From Nostoc sp. XA010 (GTDB taxonomy: Bacteria > Cyanobacteriota > Cyanobacteriia > Cyanobacteriales > Nostocaceae): a stretch of 64,000 bases of DNA. Positions 1-8,729 of the stretch are shown here, piece by piece (within the stretch, counting starts at the first letter, position 1; the number at the start of each line of letters is the position of its first letter). Below the pieces are notes generated by a model. That model ran no database searches. It worked only from the letters and a program-made list of their open reading frames with translations, and was not told the origin of the DNA. Location: the NCBI RefSeq assembly GCF_020829625.1, contig NZ_JAIVFX010000007.1, forward strand, positions 193,344-257,343, given 5' to 3'. The position numbers were made by a program, and so were the translations under genes.

Positions 1-1421
1 TGCTACCTTATACACCCTTACATCATTTAATTTTGCGGCGGATGAATCGCCCAATTGTTTTAACAAGTGGCAATATTGCTGATGAACCACAATGTATTGA
101 TAATGATGAAGCGAGAGAAAAATTAGGGACAATTGCCGATTATTTTCTATTTCACAATCGAGAGATTATTAATCGGGTAGATGATTCGGTAGTGAGAGTT
201 ATCGGCGATAAAGTCCAAATAATTCGCCGTGCCAGAGGATATGCACCAGCACCAATTAATTTACCACCGGGATTTGAGAATGTACCGCAAATTTTAGCAA
301 TGGGTAGTGAGTTAAAAAATACCTTTTGCTTATTGCATGAAGGAGAAGCAATTCTCTCTCAACATCTGGGAGATTTAGAGAATGCTGCGGCTTTCAATGC
401 TTACCGAGAAACTTTGAATTTATACCTAAATTTATTTGAGCATAAACCAGAAGTAATCGCTATAGATAAACATCCTGAATATCTCTCAAGCAAACTTGGG
501 AAAGAACTTGCGGATACAAATAAAATCAAAATCTATCCAATTCAACATCATCACGCCCACATTGCCGCTTGTATGGCAGAAAATAGCATTTCTCTAGATT
601 CGCCTCCAGTATTAGGCATTGCTTTAGATGGTTTAGGTTACGGTGATGATGGTACACTCTGGGGCGGAGAATTTCTTTTAGCAGATTATCGAAAGTTTCA
701 GCGACTAGCAACATTTAAACCAGTAGCAATGATTGGTGGTGAACAAGCGATATATCAGCCTTGGCGTAATACCTATGCTCAATTAATATCTGCTAACTTT
801 TGGGGTGATTGCCAACAACAGTATGCTGATTTAGAAATAGTAAAATTTCTGAAAAGTAAGCCACTCAAACTACTAAATCAACTTATAGAGAACAGAATTA
901 ACTCTCCTCCAGCCTCCTCAGTGGGGCGGTTGTTCGATGCGGTGGCTGCGGCTATCGGTATTTATAGAGATGAATGTAGCTATGAAGGACAAGCTGCGAT
1001 CGCAATGGAAGCTATAGTAGATGTTAGCAGCTTAAATAATAATGAAGAAACGCTAATCTATCCTTTTAACTTTAGCTTTTCAGATAGGATTTATTATATA
1101 GACCCGCGTCCAATGTGGCAAGCATTGCTCTATGACTTACAGCAGCAGATTCCACAACCAGTTATAGCTGCCAAATTTCACAAAGGTTTAGCTAATGCGA
1201 TTGTGCAAATGGTTAAACATCTTTCTCAAGAAAATCTGATTCATCAGGTAGCTTTAACAGGAGGAGTATTTCAAAATTGTATATTGTTAGAGCAAGTTAC
1301 CAAACGATTACAAACATTGGGGATAAAAGTACTTACTCACAGCTTAGTACCAGCTAATGACGGCGGGTTATCTTTAGGAGAAGCAGTTATTGCAGCCGCA
1401 CAATTCATACATGAGTCTTGA
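1..1421 (+). CDS. hypF: carbamoyltransferase HypF (5' end outside window)
   Basis: HypF makes the cyanide ligands of [NiFe]-hydrogenase: it activates carbamoyl phosphate and transfers the carbamoyl group to the HypE C-terminal cysteine. The frame is open to the left edge, and its first visible codons read LPYTPLHHLI, a YrdC-domain motif found well inside HypF, so the gene is cut by the window rather than starting here. About 470 residues are visible. The C-terminal Kae1-like part has the HHHAHIAACMAEN metal motif, an LGIALDGLGYGDDG stretch and a VALTGGVFQN motif near the end. It heads a same-strand hypF-C-D-E-A-B run. The N-terminal acylphosphatase and zinc-finger domains are not in view. Confidence 0.95.
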   Translation, partial: LPYTPLHHLILRRMNRPIVLTSGNIADEPQCIDNDEAREKLGTIADYFLFHNREIINRVDDSVVRVIGDKVQIIRRARGYAPAPINLPPGFENVPQILAMGSELKNTFCLLHEGEAILSQHLGDLENAAAFNAYRETLNLYLNLFEHKPEVIAIDKHPEYLSSKLGKELADTNKIKIYPIQHHHAHIAACMAENSISLDSPPVLGIALDGLGYGDDGTLWGGEFLLADYRKFQRLATFKPVAMIGGEQAIYQPWRNTYAQLISANFWGDCQQQYADLEIVKFLKSKPLKLLNQLIENRINSPPASSVGRLFDAVAAAIGIYRDECSYEGQAAIAMEAIVDVSSLNNNEETLIYPFNFSFSDRIYYIDPRPMWQALLYDLQQQIPQPVIAAKFHKGLANAIVQMVKHLSQENLIHQVALTGGVFQNCILLEQVTKRLQTLGIKVLTHSLVPANDGGLSLGEAVIAAAQFIHES

Positions 1422-1498
1422 TTTTTGAAAAAACTCACAAAGAATTCTCTCTGTGTTCTCCACGCCTCTGTGGTTAGTTTATCTTAAAAAATAAAAAA

Positions 1499-1759
1499 AT
1501 GTGTTTAGGAATACCCGGACAAATTATAGAAATTACCAACGTTAACTATAAACTAGCCCTAGTTAACATTGGTGGTGTTAAGCGCGAAGTAAATATTGCT
1601 TGTATCGTAGATGAACAACATCCTCCCGAAGCTTGTATTGGCGATTGGGTACTAGTGCATGTTGGCTTTGCCATGAATCGAATTAACGAACAAGAAGCGG
1701 CAGAAACATTACAACTCTTCCAAGAATTAGCAGCAGCACAAGCAGTAATTAATACTTAA
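1499..1759 (+). CDS. hypC: hydrogenase assembly chaperone HypC
   Basis: An 86-residue HypC/HupF-family chaperone. It starts with the diagnostic MCLGIPGQI; once the initiator methionine is removed, the N-terminal cysteine binds the Fe(CN)2CO unit together with HypD. Length is typical of the family. It lies 77 bp after hypF and 163 bp before hypD, consistent with one maturation operon. HypC and the hydrogenase-specific HypC paralogues cannot be told apart from sequence alone; its place in a complete hyp set favours HypC. Confidence 0.95.
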   Translation: MCLGIPGQIIEITNVNYKLALVNIGGVKREVNIACIVDEQHPPEACIGDWVLVHVGFAMNRINEQEAAETLQLFQELAAAQAVINT

Positions 1760-1815
1760 ATAATATTTTTTCTCACACAGAAAAAGAGTTTCAAACATCT
1801 TTCTTTTTTTCTCTC

Positions 1816-1841
1816 TTCTCTACGAGACGCTACGCGAACGC
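1816..1841. repeat. dispersed Nostoc-type repeat, copy A
   Basis: A 26-bp GC-rich stretch (TTCTCTACGAGACGCTACGC and on) in the hypC-hypD spacer. Its reverse complement matches 22133-22158 with two mismatches. The flank continues into a second short inverted piece, GAACGCGCCCTTCGCGGTTC. No ORF is present. Its position between two operon genes suggests a dispersed repeat tolerated in transcripts. Confidence 0.7.
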
Positions 1842-1922
1842 GCCCTTCGCGGTTCGTTAAAAAACTCCCTACCACAAAAGCGAAATTAACAGATACATAA
1901 AACTCAATACTCCTCACTTCCT

Positions 1923-3104
1923 ATGAAATATGTTGACGAATTCCGCGAACCAGAAAAAGCTGAAGCCATACGCCGCGAAATCGCCAAATTATGCAACCAG
2001 CTAGAGAAACCCATCAAAATCATGGAAGTATGTGGCGGGCATACCCATTCCATATTTAAATACGGTATCGAAGAAATATTACCCCAAACCATTGAACTAA
2101 TTCATGGGCCTGGTTGTCCAGTATGCGTTATGCCAAAAGGGAGATTAGATGATGCGATCGCAATCTCCCAAAATCATAACGTCATTTTTGCCACCTTTGG
2201 CGACGCAATGCGAGTTCCTGGCTCCAAAACCACTTTACTGCAAGCCAGGGCACAAGGTGCAGACATTCGTATGGTGTACTCTCCCCTAGATAGCCTGCAA
2301 ATTGCCAAAGATAACCCCGACAAAGAAGTAGTCTTCTTCGCATTAGGCTTTGAAACCACAGCCCCCAGCACCGCCTTCACCATCCTGCAAGCAGCAGCCG
2401 AAAAAATTCATAACTTTAGTCTGTTTAGCAATCACGTCCTCGTGATTCCCGCCCTCAAAGCACTATTAGATAACCCCGACTTACAACTAGATGGATTTGT
2501 TGGCCCTGGCCATGTCAGCATGGTAATTGGCACTGACCCTTATGAATTTATTTCCCAACAATATAATAAGCCAATTGTTGTCTCAGGATTTGAACCCTTA
2601 GATATTCTCCAATCAATTTGGATGCTGTTGCAACAGCTAGTAGAAAATCGTTGTGAAGTCGAAAACCAATATAACCGAATTGTCCAAAAAAGTGGGAACA
2701 AAGTAGCCCTGCAAGCCATAAACAAAGTTTTCGCCGTGCGAGATAGTTTTGATTGGCGTGGCTTAGGTGACATTCCCTATTCAGGATTAAAAATTCAACC
2801 TGAATATGCCCAATTTGATGCCGAACTTAAATTTACCATTCCTAATCTCAAAGTAGCCGACCATAAAGCTTGTAAATGTGGAGAAATTCTCAAAGGAGTC
2901 TTAAAGCCTTGGGAGTGCAAAGTATTCGGTACAGCTTGCACACCAGAAACACCAATCGGTACTTGCATGGTATCTTCCGAAGGCGCTTGTGCAGCCTATT
3001 ACAAATATGGGCGACTCTCCACTATTGCCAAAAGAACAATTGCCCAAAAACCAAAAATAACTCAAGAACCTCTCCCCGCCTGCGGCTTCTCCTCAGACTT
3101 ATAA
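1923..3104 (+). CDS. hypD: hydrogenase formation protein HypD
   Basis: HypD is the iron-sulfur scaffold on which Fe(CN)2CO is built with HypC. The 393-residue length fits the family. Visible motifs are CGGHTH (about residues 37-42), GPGCPVC (62-68), GFETTAPSTA, GPGHVSMVIG and a C-terminal cysteine cluster (CKCGEILKG, WECKVFGTACTPE, GTCMVSSEGACAAYY) that holds the [4Fe-4S] cluster. All expected cysteines appear present. It is followed after 84 bp by hypE, and that spacer carries a dispersed repeat. Confidence 0.96.
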   Translation: MKYVDEFREPEKAEAIRREIAKLCNQLEKPIKIMEVCGGHTHSIFKYGIEEILPQTIELIHGPGCPVCVMPKGRLDDAIAISQNHNVIFATFGDAMRVPGSKTTLLQARAQGADIRMVYSPLDSLQIAKDNPDKEVVFFALGFETTAPSTAFTILQAAAEKIHNFSLFSNHVLVIPALKALLDNPDLQLDGFVGPGHVSMVIGTDPYEFISQQYNKPIVVSGFEPLDILQSIWMLLQQLVENRCEVENQYNRIVQKSGNKVALQAINKVFAVRDSFDWRGLGDIPYSGLKIQPEYAQFDAELKFTIPNLKVADHKACKCGEILKGVLKPWECKVFGTACTPETPIGTCMVSSEGACAAYYKYGRLSTIAKRTIAQKPKITQEPLPACGFSSDL

Positions 3105-3106
3105 TA

Positions 3107-3174
3107 CTCCGCGTACCTCTGCGCTTCCCAGCCTCGGCAAGCCGTAAAAGCGTCTACTGCGTCCCTTTGCGTTT
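3107..3174. repeat. dispersed repeat, 68 bp, copy in hypD-hypE spacer
   Basis: This copy runs from CTCCGCGTACCTCTGCGC through GCGTCCCTTTGCGTTT and fills almost the whole hypD-hypE gap. A near-identical inverted copy lies at 20631-20696, and a shorter copy at 20741-20782 lacks the central segment. The centre contains CGGCAAGCCG, which can form a hairpin. It encodes nothing recognisable. Confidence 0.8.
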
Positions 3175-3188
3175 AAAAAAATTTTAAT

Positions 3189-4292
3189 ATGAACATTTCC
3201 CCCACAAACCCAATACAAAATCCCCTATTCCAAAAAATAGAACAAGTCCGCCGTCGCCAAGGTAAAGTGCAAGACACTCATATAACTCTCGCACATGGTA
3301 GCGGTGGTAAAGCCATGCGTGATTTAATAGACGAAATCTTTGTCAGCAATTTTGATAACCCAATTCTCTCACAACTAGAAGACCAAGCCAGCCTCAATTT
3401 AGCCCCTCTCCTCCAACAAGGAGACAGACTCGCATTTACAACAGATTCTTATGTTGTAGACCCTTTATTTTTTCCCGGTAGTGATATAGGAGAATTAGCC
3501 GTCAACGGCACAGTTAATGATTTAGCTGTTAGCGGTGCTAAACCTTTATATCTAACTTGTAGCGTAATTTTAGAAGAAGGATTAGCTGTAGAAACCTTAC
3601 GCCGTGTTGCAAACAGTATGAAAGCAGCCGCAGAAAAAGCGGGTATTCAAATTGTCACTGGTGACACAAAAGTTGTACATCGAGGTGCTGCCGATAAACT
3701 CTTTATTAATACTGCTGGTATTGGTATCATCCCGCGAGGAATTAGTATTTCTGCCCAGAATATTAAACCTGGAGATGCAATAATAATTAATGGTGAAATA
3801 GGTAATCATGGGACAGCAATTTTAGTTGCCCGTGGGGAATTAGCCTTAGAGACTAATATTGAAAGTGATTGTCAGCCGTTGCATAGTTTAGTAGAAAATA
3901 TTCTCCATGTATGTCCCCAAGTTCATGCTATGCGAGATGCTACACGCGGTGGTTTAGCTACAGTATTAAATGAATTTGCCCTCAGTTCAAATGTGGGAAT
4001 TCGTCTGTACGAAGAATCTATCCCAGTGCGAGAAGAAGTCAACGGAGTTTGCGAAATCCTCGGTTTAGACCCGTTGTATTTAGCTAATGAAGGTAAGTTA
4101 GTTGTAGTGGTTCCAAAAAAGAATGCTGAAAACGTTTTATCAGCTATGAAATTACACCCAGCAGGCAAAGATGCTTGTATTATTGGCGAAGTTATTCCTT
4201 CACCCGCAGGTATCGTATTATTAAAAACAGCTTTTGGTGCTGAAAGAATTGTTGATATGCTGGTAGGCGACCAATTGCCACGAATTTGTTAA
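3189..4292 (+). CDS. hypE: hydrogenase expression/formation protein HypE
   Basis: A PurM/AIR-synthase-fold enzyme that dehydrates the thiocarbamate on its own C-terminal cysteine to thiocyanate, giving the CN ligand. The 367-residue protein ends in PRIC, the conserved C-terminal tail with the reactive cysteine. Other family features are AHGSGGKAMRDLI, the DRLAFTTDSYVVDPLFFPG segment, ATRGGLATVLNE and NEGKLVVVV. The ATG at 3189 precedes the conserved region by about 30 residues, so a slightly later start is possible. It is separated from hypA by 20 bp. Confidence 0.95.
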   Translation: MNISPTNPIQNPLFQKIEQVRRRQGKVQDTHITLAHGSGGKAMRDLIDEIFVSNFDNPILSQLEDQASLNLAPLLQQGDRLAFTTDSYVVDPLFFPGSDIGELAVNGTVNDLAVSGAKPLYLTCSVILEEGLAVETLRRVANSMKAAAEKAGIQIVTGDTKVVHRGAADKLFINTAGIGIIPRGISISAQNIKPGDAIIINGEIGNHGTAILVARGELALETNIESDCQPLHSLVENILHVCPQVHAMRDATRGGLATVLNEFALSSNVGIRLYEESIPVREEVNGVCEILGLDPLYLANEGKLVVVVPKKNAENVLSAMKLHPAGKDACIIGEVIPSPAGIVLLKTAFGAERIVDMLVGDQLPRIC

Positions 4293-4312
4293 TATTTAAT
4301 AGATATTATTGT

Positions 4313-4654
4313 ATGCACGAACTTGGAATTACCCAAAATATTGTGGCAATTGTGACTGAACACGCCAAAGGCGCAAAAGTGCAGCGAGTTTTATTAGAAA
4401 TTGGTAAACTTTCAGCCATTATGCCCGACGCTATTCGATTTTGCTTTGATATTTGCATTCAAGGCACAGTTTTAGAAGGGGCGACGTTAGAAATTTTGGA
4501 AATTCCTGGATTAGGGCGATGTCGCCAATGCGGTGCAGAAATTTTTTTAGATAAACTATTTGGTATCTGTAATTGTGGAAGCGTGCAATTAGATTTAATT
4601 ACTGGTGAAGAACTGAAAATTAAAGAAATAGAAATAGAGGAATTATGTGTGTAA
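4313..4654 (+). CDS. hypA: hydrogenase nickel insertion protein HypA
   Basis: A nickel chaperone that works with HypB. The start is set at 4313 because the family begins MHEL(G/S), the His2-containing nickel site; an upstream in-frame start would only add nine unrelated residues. The predicted product has 113 residues. The zinc site is unusual: the first knuckle is CRQC, but the second reads CNCG (C-x-C) where HypA proteins usually have C-x2-C. A lineage variant or a one-codon loss could explain this. Its 3' end overlaps hypB by 10 bp, indicating translational coupling. Confidence 0.93.
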   Translation: MHELGITQNIVAIVTEHAKGAKVQRVLLEIGKLSAIMPDAIRFCFDICIQGTVLEGATLEILEIPGLGRCRQCGAEIFLDKLFGICNCGSVQLDLITGEELKIKEIEIEELCV

Positions 4655-5460
4655 CCTGCGGTTGTTCTGATGATGGCGAAATAAAAATTACGAATTTAGA
4701 AGCAGATGAAGGTGAACATAATCATACTCACACTTTACCAGATGGAACTATCATCAATCATTACCACAGTCATAACACTGATATAGAAGCACCTCAAATT
4801 CATGCCAAAATACACAATACAACGATATCCTTAGAGCAGGATATTTTAGCAAAAAATAACTTGATAGCTGCTCAAAATCGTGGATGGTTTAAAGGTCGAA
4901 ATATTCTCGCCTTAAATTTAATGAGTTCTCCCGGTGCTGGGAAAACAACTCTTTTAACTCGCACTATTAATGATTTAAAGCATCAATTATCTATTAGTGT
5001 CATTGAAGGCGATCAAGAAACTGCTAATGATGCCAAAAAAATTAAAGAAACAGGTTCTAAAGTCATCCAAATAAATACCGGAACAGGTTGTCATTTAGAT
5101 GCATCAATGATAGACAGGGGTTTACAACAACTAAATCCGCCACTAAATTCAGTTGTGATGATTGAAAATGTCGGAAATTTGGTTTGTCCAGCTTTATTTG
5201 ATTTGGGAGAAAATGCAAAAGTCGTGATTCTCTCCGTCACGGAGGGAGAAGATAAGCCGCTAAAATATCCGCACATGTTCCGTGCTAGTGACATCATGAT
5301 TCTCACGAAAATCGATTTGCTACCTTACGTGCAATTTGATGCTCAAAAGTGCATAGAATATGCTAAAAAAGTAAATCCCAAAATTCAGATTTTTCAGGTT
5401 TCTGCAACCACTGGTGCTGGGTTAGAAAATTGGTATGCGTGGCTAACTGTATCGTCATAG
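4645..5460 (+). CDS. hypB: hydrogenase nickel incorporation GTPase HypB
   Basis: A SIMIBI-class GTPase that delivers nickel to the hydrogenase large subunit. The 271 residues begin MCVTCGC, the high-affinity N-terminal nickel motif, followed by a short histidine-rich stretch (HNHTHT, HYHSHN). The P-loop SSPGAGKTT lies near residues 94-102, with IEGDQETANDA, ENVGNLVCPALFDLGE and TKIDLLPY downstream. It is the last gene of the hyp run, and a strong hairpin follows at 5588-5614. Confidence 0.96.
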   Translation: MCVTCGCSDDGEIKITNLEADEGEHNHTHTLPDGTIINHYHSHNTDIEAPQIHAKIHNTTISLEQDILAKNNLIAAQNRGWFKGRNILALNLMSSPGAGKTTLLTRTINDLKHQLSISVIEGDQETANDAKKIKETGSKVIQINTGTGCHLDASMIDRGLQQLNPPLNSVVMIENVGNLVCPALFDLGENAKVVILSVTEGEDKPLKYPHMFRASDIMILTKIDLLPYVQFDAQKCIEYAKKVNPKIQIFQVSATTGAGLENWYAWLTVSS

Positions 5461-5587
5461 CAAAAACTTTGCGCCCCTCTGCCTTTAAATTCAAACCTAT
5501 CATCACAAAATTAAGTCATCGATAATCCCTCTGCGGTTTGATGAAAAGTGGTGCTATTTGGAGAAGTAGCTTGGATAAAAATTGTAA

Positions 5588-5614
5588 CACCCTGTACTTT
5601 AGGAGTACAGGGTG
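5588..5614. terminator. hairpin after hyp operon
   Basis: A perfect 11-bp inverted repeat, CACCCTGTACT and AGTACAGGGTG, with a 5-nt loop. It sits between the convergent hypB and the small gene at 5657-6031, so it could terminate either. No U-run follows on the plus strand; on the minus strand the hairpin is followed by TTACAATTTTT. The role as terminator is inferred from position. Confidence 0.6.
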
Positions 5615-5656
5615 GAAGACAGCTATATTTAGTGTGATTCCCAGTTTCGATTTACC

Positions 5657-6031
5657 TCAAAGCCAATCTCGGTAAGCTGATATTTCATTTACGCTGATTT
5701 CAAAGGGCATCCCCTTGCCAAATGGCGGATAAACGCGGATTTTACCGTTGCTAGCAAACCGCTCTAACCTATTACCTAACTGAGCAATATTGCTGACTAT
5801 ATGCCAGTAAGATACTAAGTCAGGACAGTCAACAATTAATGTTAGAATGCTAGCATTTGTTGTGACATACCACTGACAATTAGATAACAGGACTCGCGTA
5901 ATGCGATCGCAGGCTAGATAAAAGCATCTACCTGTAGACTGTTCTAGCTCCATTTGCAGCATTCCATCCTCTTTTGTTACCTCAGAGGGAGGTAAATCAT
6001 CGGGAGGAAGCAGGTATAGTTTAGAAGACAT
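5657..6031 (-). CDS. unknown small protein coupled to LLM oxidoreductase
   Basis: A 124-residue protein that I do not recognise. It has no signal peptide or membrane segment, and its middle holds two cysteines (CFYLACDR) and a pattern of short beta strands. Its start overlaps the 3' end of the upstream luciferase-like gene by 11 bp on the same strand, so the two are almost certainly co-translated. This suggests an accessory or partner role, but no function can be assigned. Confidence 0.75.
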   Translation of the reverse strand: MSSKLYLLPPDDLPPSEVTKEDGMLQMELEQSTGRCFYLACDRITRVLLSNCQWYVTTNASILTLIVDCPDLVSYWHIVSNIAQLGNRLERFASNGKIRVYPPFGKGMPFEISVNEISAYRDWL

Positions 6032-7028
6032 AATTTCGCACCTCTTGGTTGTAGCGCGTCAAACTCTCCAGGTTTTTTTGCATATCCGAAGACGAGGGTT
6101 TGAGTGCTAACGTACCTAAATTTAATTCGTCTTGAAATTTCTTGATTTTGTCTCGACAAGTCTCCACATCACCAATAATTGAATTCTCAATCAAATAATC
6201 TTCGTCGAAACAAATGTTTGTGCGATCAAATGGTTTTTGGTTGGGATTCGCACTATTCTGTAATACTTCAGCCGAATTAGCTGTCATTTTCTTGCTAAAT
6301 TGGCGGATGAAAGGTAATGCCTCACTCACTGCCTCATCAAATGTTTTGCCAACATAAAAAAAGCGTGCCAGCACGAAATTTTCCGCACCACTAGAATTTA
6401 AGGCTCGATATTTAGCAACAGTATCCTTCAATCTCTGTAGGGAGAATGGCGGCCCACCCATCAAGCTGAAGGAATGTTTAGCAGCAAACTCGATACCATC
6501 ATCCCCGCCAGTGGCAACATACACTGGTATTTGACTCTGCAATGGTTTTGGGTAAATTGTTAAGCGATCGCATTGATAATACTTGCCATTAAATGATACA
6601 TCAGTTTCATATAACAGCTTGTGAATCAGTGCGATCGCCTCTAGCATCCTGGGACGGGATTCACTTGGGAGTGTCGCAAAATGCTTATTTTGTTGGGGAA
6701 AGGGGCCGCCTTTAGCAACCCCAAATAATAATCGTCCATTGCACAGGTTATCCAGAGTGGCGATATCTTCCGCTACCCGAATCGGGTTATGGAATGGCAG
6801 TAACACCGCCGCAGTGGCTAATTGGATAGTTGAAGTCAGCCCCGCCAAATGTGCCATTAACAGCAACATAGAAGGGCTGAGATTGGATTCACTAAAATGA
6901 TGCTCACTCACCCAGGCTGACTCAAAACCTAAACTTTCTGCCTGTTTTATCAGCGTGACTTGCTCAAAGATGGCACGATGAGCATCTTGGTGATGATTAT
7001 CGTAATTGCAGAAAATTCCAGTTTTCAT
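6021..7028 (-). CDS. LLM-class flavin-dependent oxidoreductase (luciferase-like)
   Basis: A 335-residue TIM-barrel monooxygenase of the bacterial luciferase family, which uses reduced flavin to oxidise a substrate that cannot be told here. Recognisable family segments are the N-terminal MKTGIFCNYDN strand, ESAWVSEHHF, the FHNPIRVAEDIATLDNLCNGRLLFGVAKGG region cut here into FHNPIRVAED and NGRLLFGVAKGG, and VYVATGGDDG. The next gene overlaps it by 11 bp. No reductase partner is nearby. Confidence 0.88.
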   Translation of the reverse strand: MKTGIFCNYDNHHQDAHRAIFEQVTLIKQAESLGFESAWVSEHHFSESNLSPSMLLLMAHLAGLTSTIQLATAAVLLPFHNPIRVAEDIATLDNLCNGRLLFGVAKGGPFPQQNKHFATLPSESRPRMLEAIALIHKLLYETDVSFNGKYYQCDRLTIYPKPLQSQIPVYVATGGDDGIEFAAKHSFSLMGGPPFSLQRLKDTVAKYRALNSSGAENFVLARFFYVGKTFDEAVSEALPFIRQFSKKMTANSAEVLQNSANPNQKPFDRTNICFDEDYLIENSIIGDVETCRDKIKKFQDELNLGTLALKPSSSDMQKNLESLTRYNQEVRNYVF

Positions 7029-7072
7029 TACTTGCGTTAATACTTTGTGCTGGCTATTCTAATGGTCGATAG

Positions 7073-7130
7073 GTTCGTAGTAAGCACTTTAGTACTTAAA
7101 TATTTGAGGACTAAAGTTTTCACTACAAAC
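7073..7130. repeat. dispersed repeat with conserved ends, copy 1
   Basis: A 58-bp stretch beginning GTTCGTAGTAAGCACTTTAG and ending TTTTCACTACAAAC, upstream of the LLM gene. An inverted copy with the same ends and a diverged middle lies at 56912-56975. The ends are loosely complementary (GTTCGTAGT against ACTACAAAC), so the unit can fold on itself. It is probably a non-coding dispersed element. Confidence 0.65.
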
Positions 7131-7163
7131 ACCTTTACTCCTCTCAATTAATGCGATCAAAGA

Positions 7164-7526
7164 CTAATTTGCAACCCACTGCAACTCCAACCATAGACGT
7201 GGGTTATTGTGTTTGATGTTCGACATCGGGTCGCGCAATAATCGTTTGGCATTCATGCAGACTACCTGTACTAGACCCATGTTGTCTGCTACTTCTCTGA
7301 GTATTTCTTTGTGGGCTTGCACACAGGAAATCATTTCGTCAGAGCAATAAATTCCTATATATTGCAAGCGTCTAGCAGGTCGTCCCCAAAAACAGGTGAT
7401 GACTTTCACATAACACCCGTCTAGTAGTTCTCCAACTTTTGGGTAGTAGTCATTGAGGACTCTTGTGAATTCTTTGGCTAAGATATCTTCAGCAATCATT
7501 GGAACTGATATTTCTGTAGCGTCCAT
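7164..7526 (-). CDS. conserved-looking unknown protein
   Basis: A 120-residue protein counted from the ATG at 7526; a GTG lies one codon upstream. It has no signal peptide or transmembrane segment. Features are CYVKVITCFWGRPARRLQYIG, better read as two strands around a GRPARR turn, and cysteines at several points without a clear metal motif. Codon use resembles its neighbours, which supports a real gene, but I do not recognise the family. No clear Shine-Dalgarno sequence is visible. Confidence 0.6.
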   Translation of the reverse strand: MDATEISVPMIAEDILAKEFTRVLNDYYPKVGELLDGCYVKVITCFWGRPARRLQYIGIYCSDEMISCVQAHKEILREVADNMGLVQVVCMNAKRLLRDPMSNIKHNNPRLWLELQWVAN

Positions 7527-8094
7527 CACGCTATTTAATATAACATAATTTTATCAATTAAACATGACAAAATAGCCTAATAGGCTTAAAGAAAATATTA
7601 AACATTACGAAAAAAAGAGGCATACATTGTTTAGTATTACCTCAAATTTGCGTAAAGCATCTTTATATTTAAATATCAAACTGCAACGCCAGAGTCATTA
7701 GTCTAAGAGAAACCACACCCAGCTAAGGGCTTGCTCAGGGCATCGCAAGGAATATGGTTTTAATTAGCCTGATATCATCAAAGTATTGGTTTTAATACCC
7801 CTAGCCTTGATGAATAGAATGAGACTGTTGGCGAATTAATAGATAATCTAACTCATCAGTCCAAATCAATTTCAATTTCTTTAAGTTTAGTGCGCGTTTC
7901 AACGCACTTTAGCTATTAGCTCACAATTCATTGCAGGGCGGTAAAGCAACACCAAAACAAAGATTTTCTCGACACGGATATTGGCAAATGTAAGATGCAC
8001 CCAAATACTCTAATAGCGAAAATTATGAATTCAAATAAAATGCATTTAAATAGCATATCTTAATATTGAATTCTAAATTTTGTCTTTTTAATTA
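7527..8094. other. 568-bp intergenic region
   Basis: AT-rich DNA with no ORF of note. A small hairpin (GTGCG and CGCAC around an 8-nt loop) lies at about 7890-7907. I see no RNA gene or repeat family member. Confidence 0.5.
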
Positions 8095-8406
8095 TTATCG
8101 AGCATTGCGTTCACAAGCTAAGACTTCCGCTACAATATCCGGCACATTTCCAAAGTCCGTAAATCCTTCAAAACCACGGATTGGTGATATAAATGTGTAG
8201 TTTGGATCACACACTCCATTGTCATATACTTGAATAAACCATCGATCGGGAAATCCTTCTACACCTAATTCTACAGTGTACCAACTCTCGCCAATTAGAC
8301 GAGAGTTAAAGATTGTAAACCACTCCCGATTCTCTTCTGAAATATTCCAATCTGCCATCAGCAGTTCTAAAGCTATTTGTCCTGCATCCGTCGAAGTCAA
8401 CAGCAT
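8095..8406 (-). CDS. unknown protein, third gene of small cluster
   Basis: A 103-residue acidic, aromatic-rich protein of unknown family (LGVEGFPDRWFIQVYDNG, SPIRGFEGFTDFG). The ATG at 8406 follows a good ribosome site (AAGGAG, 5 nt spacing). Only 2 bp separate it from the gene before it, so the two are translated together. No signal peptide or membrane helix is seen. Confidence 0.7.
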   Translation of the reverse strand: MLLTSTDAGQIALELLMADWNISEENREWFTIFNSRLIGESWYTVELGVEGFPDRWFIQVYDNGVCDPNYTFISPIRGFEGFTDFGNVPDIVAEVLACERNAR

Positions 8407-8408
8407 TT

Positions 8409-8690
8409 TTACTCCTTATTTGCGGCTTCAGTGTTTGCAACTTCAGGATTGGCAACTTCTGGGTATAAACCCAGTTCTTTAGCTAGCTCACGCGCTACAA
8501 AAAATAAAAACTTAGCACCATCTTGATTGCCTTCATGGGCAAACATAGTCGCTACTTGTAGCATTGTTTCTACAAATCCAGAATCAATCAATTCTGGCTT
8601 ACTTTGCAAAACTTCTGGTTCCTGACCATTAGGGCATTTGAGTAGCTCATCAATCAGATTGAAATACAGTTTTTGGCGTTGTTCTGACAT
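8409..8690 (-). CDS. small helical protein resembling N-terminus of cyanobacterial CHAT/TPR proteins
   Basis: The 93-residue protein begins MSEQRQKLYFNLIDELLKCP, then GQEPEVLQ, ELIDSGFVETMLQVATMFA and AKFLFFVARELAKELGL. From memory, this pattern matches the short helical domain that opens many cyanobacterial CHAT- or TPR-containing proteins; here it stands alone. The last dozen residues repeat (EVANPEVANTEAANKE), a small in-frame tandem duplication. It is the middle gene of the 9152-8095 cluster. Function is unknown, perhaps a protein-interaction module. Confidence 0.7.
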   Translation of the reverse strand: MSEQRQKLYFNLIDELLKCPNGQEPEVLQSKPELIDSGFVETMLQVATMFAHEGNQDGAKFLFFVARELAKELGLYPEVANPEVANTEAANKE

Positions 8691-8729
8691 AATAAGCTTC
8701 CTGATTTTAGTGAGTTAATTGTGAATTGG

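Noticed and set aside
2876..3187. Plus-strand ORF overlapping hypD 3' end
   Set aside because: Out-of-frame shadow of hypD that continues into the repeat.
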